Source: Lineolata rhizophorae (taxonomy: Eukaryota > Ascomycota > Dothideomycetes > Lineolatales > Lineolataceae). From it: a stretch of DNA of 64,000 nucleotides. Location: the NCBI GenBank assembly GCA_010093515.1, contig MU001680.1:786459-850458 (forward strand), written 5' to 3'. This document shows positions 56,524 to 64,000 of this stretch, one piece after another; within the stretch, counting starts at the first letter, position 1; each line of letters starts with the position of its first letter. The notes under the pieces were generated by a model. It saw nothing but the letters and a program-made list of their open reading frames with translations, did not search any database and had not been told where the DNA came from. The translations under genes and the position numbers were made by a program.

Positions 56524-59110
56524 ATGGGCCATGAGGCTGAGAAGGGAGCTACGCCGGCGGCGAGCGCCGATGGCCCGCACGCTTCCGGATCTGGACAGGG
56601 ACAAAGCCCGTCGCACGCGTCCACCTCCCCTCCGTCTCGCGATTCTACGTCGGCCTCCAAGTCGCACTCGCTATCGTGGCCGCGTACCGTACGTCGCCCG
56701 AAAACGTCGCCCGGCCCGCGTCCGTCGCCGTTTAGAAACCTCGCGCACCTCGCCGACGACGCCCCCCGACGCGACTCCGGCCTGACCCCCCAGCACTCGC
56801 CCGCGGCGGACGTGTCCGTAGCCGACGGCGTTGAGTCGGCGCCCTCCGCGCGCCGCGTCCCAAGCCTTCCTGCAATTGTCGTTCAAGATGAAACACCGGC
56901 CCACGCGGACATGATGGTGAAGCCGGACGGAGAGCGGCCTAAGACAGCGGACGAGCGTGGACAAGGCCGAAACGCCGAGCCGGACCCGCCGGGCCCGTTC
57001 CGCGGGATAACTACGGCAATTCCAACCGGGAGCTTTGATGACCTCACTTCGCCCGCTAAGCTCGAGTTTTCGAAGCGGGGCAGCATGCTGCTGGATGGGA
57101 AGAAGCTCAACAACTTCGCCGGCGGCTCTACAAACGGGTCTAGTGACAATGCAATGTCTCCGCCGGTCCCGCGCGGACGGCGTCCCGTCCCGCCGGCGTC
57201 GACCAGTTCGAGAATAATCTCAACGGACGAAGACATGCTGTCGCGCAAAGTCAGGTCGATGTACGAGCATGGCGATGAGCGAGCTGGAGATTTGGCGAGC
57301 TTGGGGGAGTCTACAAGCATGCGGGCCTCTGAGAGTGCGATTGAAGAGGAAGGGGGCAGGTCATCGCAGTTACATGCAGACGAGTATACGCTCGCCGTAG
57401 CTAAAACTCGAATCAGGGGTGACGCGCAGTCGCGAGCCAGTAGTGACCGGCGGGCGAGCATGATTGTACGGGAGCCTACTGAGCTTGCGGGTGGAATTGA
57501 AGATTGGGATGATCTGGAAGGCGTAGAGGTTGACCGTTACGGGTTCATCGTGTCGCGGAAGGTATCCTCTACGGCATCGTCCGAGCCATCAACTCCTCAG
57601 GACCAACCCGGGCTTCAACGTGTTTCTACGTCTCTCAAGCTGGCTTCGGAGAGCCCTCGGCGACGTCGAACAATTCGCCGCTCTGCTTCCAACGCACGTT
57701 CATCACGCGCAGTGTCGAACGGAGCTCCGCATCGCGAAGCATCTCAACGATCACGCAAGGCACCAGGCTCTGTCTACTCTTACCAGGGCGGAAGTTCCCA
57801 ATCACTTACCCAATCATTGAGACATGCGGCAAACCGGTTGCCTCACAACCGTGACCGAAGGTGGATGGATGAAGCTGGTGACATGCTGACATTGCCACCA
57901 GGCCTCGCCGACATTGCAGAACAGGAGGAAGGCGGAAGGGTGGTGCTAGAGCTGAAGAGGAGGGAATGGGCCCGGGAAGACAAGTGGCGAAAGATGGCCA
58001 CTGCAACGAATCCCGATTCTCGAGGCGGCGGGATGGAGTTCCGGTTCGATACCAAGGATCCAAAGCTCGTGTCTCGAACGTGGAAAGGCATACCTGATCG
58101 ATGGCGGGCTACGGCGTGGCACGCTTTCCTATCCGCCAGCGCGGCCTCGGCCTTGGATGGTCTAAGCGATCAAGAGTTGATCGAGCAGTTCCACGTGCTT
58201 CAAGATCAGAGTTCTCCAGACGACGTTCAAATCGATATGGACGTGCCGCGGACGATCAACAGGCACATCATGTTTAGGCGTCGATACCGTGGAGGGTGAG
58301 TGCAAATATTTGATAGCGCATGAGTCACAAGAGGAAATATGCTGACCGGTAAGCAGGCAGAGGCTCCTTTTCCGCGTGCTGCATGGGCTTTCGCTCCACC
58401 TGCCTGAGACGGGATACGTGCAGGGTATGGCGGCGCTCGCTGCTACACTTCTATGCTACTACGACGAAGAGCTTGCCTTCGTCATGATGGTCAGGCTGTG
58501 GCAATTACGCGGCCTTGAGCATCTCTACCAGTCTGGGTTTGGCGGGTTGATGGAGGCGCTCGAAGACTTTAGGAAGAACTGGCTTGCGGGAGGAGACGTC
58601 GAGAGGAAACTGGTAAGGAAGTCCTGGCTTGCAGCTGCCCTTTGTGAGATTCCATGTGGGGTAGCCATCCCACGCCCCACCTTGCCCTTCGGGCAGTCCG
58701 ATAACCCGGGTACTTCATACCGCCTTCCCGGGAGGAGCGCACTAACAGCAAACGTGACTTAGGATGAGCTGGGAATACCATCGACGGCCTACGGCATCAG
58801 ATGGTACCTGACACTATTCAACTACTCGATCCCGTTTTCGGCGCAGCTTCGTGTGTGGGACGTCTTCATGCTTCTTGGCGATAAGTCCAACGCGATCGAT
58901 CCCGCCAGCAGTTTCAAGGCAGACTTGGACATTCTCCACGCGACGTCAGCGGCTCTGATGGACGCGACTCGCGAAATATTACTCGACTCCGATTTCGAGA
59001 ACGGCATGAAAGTTCTTACGTCCTTCGTGCCAATCAAAGACGAGGACCTTCTGATGAACGTCGCCAAAGCCGAGTGGAAGCAGCGTAAACGAAGAGCGAG
59101 GGCTGCGTAG
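56524..59110 (+). CDS. TBC-domain Rab GTPase-activating protein
   Basis: The model is join(56524..58295, 58357..58612, 58763..59110), 791 aa with introns of 61 and 150 nt. About 500 N-terminal residues are disordered and rich in Ser, Pro and Arg. The TBC domain begins near residue 519 (WKGIPDRWRATAWHAFLSAS). It has both catalytic fingers: Arg576 in IDMDVPRTI and Gln613 in ETGYVQGM. It continues with DELGIPSTAYGIRWYLTLFN and RVWDVFMLLGDKSNA. It should speed GTP hydrolysis on a Rab in membrane traffic; which Rab is unknown. The start is the ATG at 56524; the frame is open three codons further but starts with GTG. Intron 2 is open for most of its length, so the downstream DELGIPSTAYG join was used to place it. 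Confidence 0.92.
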
Positions 59111-60854
59111 CCGGATGACGACGATTGGCTTGCGGTGTGATCTGCGACCACGCGGCACGGCACCCGCAGAAGCGAGCGTCGTTAAAAAATCGCGAGGCGA
59201 CGCTGTTGGTGATCGGCATTGGAACGGCTGCCAATCGCTTGCTCTAAGCTTCCAGTGTCTTTCCAGCTTTTTTCGAGAAGCGGGCCATCGCTGATCGCTG
59301 AGTTAAGTGGCTTGCTATTCCTCCGCGTGGCGTACGGAGCACTTGTGGCTGCACCATACCGATTGGCGCTATGTCTTCTTTTGGTCTTTTGGGCTTCCAG
59401 GGCCGGCAATCCTTCATCCGATTGGCCCAGATTTTATGCTTTAGCCAGGGTCGGTCGCCGCTCTAGTTGGCGCGGAGTTTTTCTTCTTTTTTTGCAGCAC
59501 CCTGGTCGGCCAGGAACATTCTACCAGACGGAGGTTGGGCCGCCTGCATCCGATAATGAGTGGCTTGCAGCGGTTTTCTTGTTTTCTCGGAACGGACGTA
59601 AAGATTTTGCCGCTGACACCAGCATCGGGCGATGAATGAACCACCCTCGAGGTATATAGACGCAGTAATCGTAATCGTAATAACTTTGTTGACAGGAAAT
59701 GTTGGCGCAACTGAACTGACGCCCGATGGGCCTATGTACACCAGCGCACGGCCAACTGGCGGCTCCATGCACCCGGTTGGAGTCCGGTACAATGACGAAG
59801 GCCCGCCAGACTCCGAACGGATCGCCCAGGTGGACCGTGTGTTCGCGCGTGCTTACCACATGTTCTTAGCGTCCCGGCGAACCTAGCGATCTTCGCGCGG
59901 GAGATTCACCGCGATCGCGCGACAATCGGCATCCCGAGGCGACTTCGGCCCTTTCTGTACCCGCGTACCGGGTCCTAGGGTGTTCTGTCCCAAGGTGCTC
60001 GCTTTGGCAACGGTCACCTGGCATTGGAGGTTGGTTGGTGGGGAGTACGTACAGTCTAGCCCGAGACAAGATGAGACGGCCGGTGGGTACATGCGCAGGC
60101 ATGTACGCAGTATGCGCGATACTTGCTCACGCTAGGATTGGATTGAAAACAATAAAAACGAATACAGCAACAGAAAAAAAAACCTGCGCAGCACCGGCGT
60201 CTTTTTGGTACATTGTTTACAGGGTCTCAGTCTGCTGCATCTCGCTCAAAAGGCTGCCCGCTTAGGTTCGCATCGGGAAATAGGCGTGCGCGGTGGCACG
60301 GAACGCTTGCGCAATGATGGCTTCAGCACCTTGCCCGAACTGTTTACACAATCCGTTGGCGCAGGGCGCTCGCGCATGAGGGCACGGAACGGCGGGCACT
60401 CGGCGGAGGGCGGCTCGCCGGGCTTACCCTTCGCGGCGGGGCGGCCACCCGGCCGGGGAAACTTTCGAGAAGCGCACGCATGCAGTTCGCACAACTACGT
60501 GCGCACGGGAGCGTGCAGATGTGCAGGTGGTGATGGAGCGTCGCCGCCTTTTGGCCTTCTCGGCCGCTCAAGCGAGAAGGAGCCGCACTTCGTGCGAGGG
60601 AAGAGAAAAAGAGCTCGAAAGGGAGAACCCGGCCGCCGACGAAACCCCCATCAACCCCACCAAAAGGCATGACCTGGACATGAAGTTGCCCGCCCTCTGA
60701 TCGCCCGCGAACCCTGTGCCGCGGACGCGGGCTTGGTGCGGGCGTAAGCGACGTGCGACATCTGATCGGCCACGACCATTTCCCCTCCGGGCCGCCGCGA
60801 CAGGATGCGCTCGTGTGCGGTGCCTGGGGGCCACCTTGTTTGCGCCATTGTCCT

Positions 60855-60889
60855 GTACCGTATGTACGAGGTACATACTCCGTCCGTAC
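60855..60889. repeat. cluster of GTAC palindromes
   Basis: Within 35 nt there are four GTAC tetramers, in the words GTACCGTATGTACGAGG and GTACATACTCCGTCCGTACC. Similar GTAC-rich words recur at 61864, 63285 and 63605. Seen directly; function unknown. Confidence 0.5.
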
Positions 60890-63068
60890 CGTAGCCGAGC
60901 GCGGATGGTGGTCGGTCCCGTCCGTCGGCCGCCCGCCCACGCCTCCGGTGCTACTGCAATGTTACGAGCGCGGAGGAGCGCGAACGCGCGCGCGCGGAGT
61001 GGTCCGTCGCCCATGACGCAGCGCGCGTCTGCATCGGCCCTCCTCCCACACGCGCAGTGCGCGCCCTCGCACCCGGACGCACGGTCGAACGTACTCACCG
61101 GCGACCGCCGTGTGCGCCGTGCGGGCGGGAAGGAACCTAGCGGGCGGCGCGACGGGGCTTGGGGACGGGGGGGCTGGAGTGGGGAGGGACCTCCCCTCGG
61201 CGGAGACGACACCGCTCGTTCCCTCAGGACGGTAGTCTGTCGTTCCCCGTCGTAGGCCGCCACGGGAGCCTTGTCCGCCGTTCTCTTGCTTCCAAGTTTT
61301 TTCTCGCGCCGTTCGTCCTGCAGCCCGCCCCGGCCGGTTGCGCCGCGCGCTCGATTTAAGGTTGGGTAGACCCGCCCGGACAACCCCTCCAGGGCTCCTT
61401 CGCACCCCGGGCGGGCAGGCCCATGCGGCACACCTGCCCTTCGCATTGCTCGCCTGCCGCCGGCGGCCAATCGAGCTACATGCTGTCATACAAGTGTACA
61501 TACGGACGTGCATAACTAGCCCAATGGCTGTCGTCCGCAAATGCACACTGCAATATCCGGATGAATTGAATTGGAGACCGGGTGCTGGGCCCGGATGGCT
61601 TTTTGGCCTCGAACCAATGCCGGCTGCGGAAGACGCTCCAGCTATCGACGAGCTAGTCGGATATGTAGCGCCTTCGTAATGTGGCGGGGAGTGGAAAGGG
61701 TAGGGCCTGAAAGCTTATAAAGAGGATGGCTGGTGGAGAAGGTGATGAGAGCGAGAAGCAAAAAGGAAATACAAGAGGTCCCGGATGGATGGAGCGGACC
61801 AACATCAACTTTCGCTGGATCGGGGAATGACGGGAGGCCGGCCAGCTAAAAGAGTCGCCTCACGTACTCCGTACAGATTCAGCTCCCTCTGCCGACACAA
61901 GTCCGCACGATGCGTGTGGGACGGGGACCCTCAGTCCTTTTGGGGTCGCGTGTGGCTTGCATGCGGGATCCAGAGCAGCGCGAAGTCCGGGCCAACGAGG
62001 GCCGGGCAAAGGCCCCGGCGGACGCCCGTCCAGAAGCAGGCGGAATGTCATCCACATGCCAACGTCCAGATCGCAGAAGGGCCAATCTCCCGGCTAGGGA
62101 GGGAAGGGGGGTAAATGGTATGTAAGCTGCACTCAAATTTGCGGGCCTACTACATATATACATACGAACCACCCCCTACGAGGGGACCGTGGCTGCTTTG
62201 GCCCGGAAATTTATTTCTCGATCGCCGGCTCGAGCCTGGTGCTCGGGGATTGCTTGCATTGCGCAACCCGGGCGCTGCCTTTCTGCTACTACTCTCGTGC
62301 CCAGCCCTGTCCCGCCATTTATTCCGCAACGCGTATTATTCTTGTGCCTGCGCGCACGCAGCGGATGCTCACTCATACGGTCTCGCGAGCGAGCCGAGAA
62401 GGTGTGCCGGCTCCCGCCTCCAGTACCGGGGTCCCAGCCGGCAGTGCTCCCGGTTTATTTATTATTTTATTCTAGGGATTGGCGGCCGGCAGTCATGTAT
62501 TTACGCGCGCATCATACCGCGCCTTGGCAGCTCTATACATGTTACGTGTTACGCACAGCGCCGAGTGGAGCTGGTCTTCCTGTACTGGAGACGGCCTGCT
62601 TTCCGGGGTTGGGTCCTAGGGCTCTGCTACCGACGCGGCTGGGGCAGTACTTAGATGCATGTAGCGCCTGCACAGAAAACAGCAGAGCGTGCCCGAGTGG
62701 ACATGTACCTATATCGGGCGCATTATTATGTGTGCTGCATGCAGTCGGAGCATTGGCGACCCAGGGCGTGCGGGCTCCTCCTCCGCAGTCCGCTCTCTCC
62801 CCTCCAGCCCCGGGACGCCGGCGGCCCCTCTGCGGCGGCGCCTGGGAGCGTCGGGGGCCGCCATTGGGCGGCGCCGGGCGGCGGCCCTGGTCCACGGCGG
62901 GGCGGCGGGCGCCCAGTGGGACGCCGTCGCCATGCACCCAACGCTCGCTAGCGGCGATCACCCTCACCACCCCTTCCCACCTACCCGCACCCGCCGGCCC
63001 TTCACCCCGCCCGCCGCTATTGAGATGATGAGGGCCCCGGTGGAGGCGGCCGAGCCTCAGGTATCGCG

Positions 63069-63080
63069 CCCCCCCCCCCC
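63069..63080 (+). repeat. homopolymeric C12 tract
   Basis: Twelve consecutive C, in a region with further C-runs near 63250 and 63440. The complementary strand has G-runs that could form quadruplex structures. Such tracts are also prone to sequencing error. Confidence 0.7.
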
Positions 63081-63284
63081 GGCGGTTTCGACTAGAAGGG
63101 CGCACGCAAGCCTGGCGCTCATTTTGAGGCTTCCCGCCTGCCGGGCGTGTGCTCGCCGCCGCGCCCGCCGCCCAACGCCAGACAGTCGCGCCGCTCCCTT
63201 CATTTCATCATGCTGCTTCTGGAGATTGCTGCTCCTCAAACAAATCCCTCCCCCCCTCCTCCCCACACCCCTCCCTTTCACTAA

Positions 63285-63304
63285 GGTACATACGAGTATG
63301 TACC
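63285..63304. promoter_or_regulatory. 20-bp inverted repeat, possible dimeric regulator site
   Basis: GGTACATAC-GA-GTATGTACC is a perfect 9-bp inverted repeat with a 2-bp centre, inside a pyrimidine-rich tract. The symmetry suggests a site for a dimeric DNA-binding protein. No known site is assigned. Confidence 0.4.
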
Positions 63305-63540
63305 CACGAACTCGCTCTCGAGTCTTTTCACTTGGTCCCGAGCCATGGTCTTTTTCCTTCGGGTCATCCCTTTTTCTTATTTTCTCGCCGGCTCTGTGCC
63401 GAGCACCGGTGCCAGCTGCTACTCCCCGCCTAGCCTCAAGCCCCCCCCCTCCCTCTCACTTTCCCTCCTCCCACCCTCCTCTCAGACCCATGGGGATCTA
63501 AGACGCCCTGGAAGGATGTCCGAGGCCCTGGTCCGCATCG

Positions 63541-63575
63541 TACACACATACATACATACACGCGCACACGTACGC
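63541..63575 (+). repeat. CA/CATA microsatellite
   Basis: An alternating purine-pyrimidine stretch of CATA and CACG units, followed about 80 nt later by a partly complementary GTACGTGTATGTGTGTG word near 63640-63660. It is a simple repeat. Confidence 0.6.
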
Positions 63576-64000
63576 CGCACCGGCCAGAAACGCCAGATGC
63601 GTGCGTACATGTACCTACCCTACACGCGCCGTACCGGCCCGTACGTGTATGTGTGTGCGCTGCTCGGCTTGCCCTAGCCTCTGGCCCCCGTCATGGGCTC
63701 GGGGCTGTTCCCGCACATGCACCCGGCTTCCTGCAATTCCACGACATGGCAGCCACGCGCTGTCGCCAGCCCGCCTGCGCCCCGCCGTGATAGGCGCGCG
63801 GAGCGGCCAGCCAGCGGCCAGCGGCGGCCTCCATCCGCGCCCAGCAGCAGGCGGCGCCCGACTTGCTTTCTCTAGGCCTCCATGTAACGTCGTCCAGCCA
63901 TATCAGGCGACCCGGCCGCGCGCTGCCCTTTCGCTCTGGGCGAGCACGGCGGCGTGCGGCCTAGGCTAGCTCTGCACCCCCGGCGGGTGCCGCTCGTCTT

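Larger units (their letters stand above)
59111..64000. other. gene-poor GC-rich and pyrimidine-rich region at the right end
   Basis: About 4.9 kb in which no open frame shows a recognisable domain, despite long frames produced by high GC (for example 60568-61470 minus and 62189-63028 plus). From about 60300 the sequence is very GC-rich and dense in CpG. From 63060 it becomes strongly pyrimidine-rich on the plus strand, with C-runs. Such tracts are common in promoters and leaders of fungal genes, so the right end may be the 5' regulatory region of a gene beyond the window. A TATAAA occurs near 61716. Confidence 0.5.

Noticed and set aside
60568-61470. 300-codon minus-strand frame in the right-end block
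   Set aside because: Arg/Ala/Gly-rich with no domain; neighbouring frames on both strands are equally open, so openness reflects GC content. RNA evidence could reopen this.
62189-63501. Two overlapping plus-strand frames of about 270 codons
   Set aside because: Pro/Arg/Ala-rich low complexity without a domain and overlapping each other in different frames.
63541-63660. Possible structured RNA between CATA and GTAT microsatellites
   Set aside because: The complementarity is that expected between two alternating purine-pyrimidine simple repeats; no specific stem is better than the repeat itself.

Overview
The window looks like nuclear DNA from a filamentous ascomycete (Pezizomycotina). Genes carry short introns of about 50-110 nt with GT..AG ends and CTAAC/CTGAC-type branch sites. 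The gene content is fungal: a Zn2Cys6 regulator, a HET-domain gene, a fungal pogo-type transposase, an Sld2-type replication factor and an SNF5 subunit. The exon models were built by hand by joining reading frames at splice sites and checking phase and family similarity. I would not assign a class or species from sequence alone.

Layout, left to right. 0-0.3 kb: the 5' end of a pogo-family DNA transposon, cut by the window edge. 1-9 kb: FCP1 (+), an F-box protein (-) and an uncharacterised conserved protein (-). 9-16 kb: RRP14/SURF6 (+), complex I subunit NDUFS8 (-) divergent from mitochondrial acyl carrier protein (+), and VPS74 (+). 16-28 kb: SNF5 (+), an endonuclease/exonuclease/phosphatase-fold protein (+), a PA2G4/Ebp1-like protein (+) and a two-PHD-finger Rco1-like protein (+). 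28-36 kb: cytosolic AsnRS (-) divergent from a DOPA 4,5-dioxygenase-like protein (+), SRP14 (-) divergent from SGD1/NOM1 (+), and an intron-containing tRNA-Asp (-). 36-46 kb: LPD1 (+), proteasome beta5 PRE2 (-) divergent from a Zn2Cys6 regulator (+), mitochondrial uL11 (+) and proteasome lid subunit RPN12 (-). 46-56 kb: SLD2 (-), a HET-domain gene that looks broken (-) and an NDR/LATS-like AGC kinase (-). 56-59 kb: a TBC-domain Rab GAP (+). 59.1-64 kb: about 4.9 kb of GC- and pyrimidine-rich sequence in which I can support no gene.

Most of the window is housekeeping: transcription and chromatin (FCP1, SNF5, Rco1-like), ribosome biogenesis (RRP14, SGD1, PA2G4-like), translation (AsnRS, tRNA-Asp, uL11m), protein targeting and turnover (SRP14, PRE2, RPN12, F-box) and mitochondrial metabolism (NDUFS8, ACP, LPD1). 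Several genes are divergent pairs with short shared upstream regions. The most meaningful pair is NDUFS8/ACP, since both proteins belong to respiratory complex I. The accessory-looking parts are the transposon edge, the HET gene and the gene-free right end. I found no clear undescribed multi-gene system. The best leads are the GC-rich right end, the shared complex I promoter, a GC-AG intron in VPS74 and a local duplication of the PRE2 3' end.
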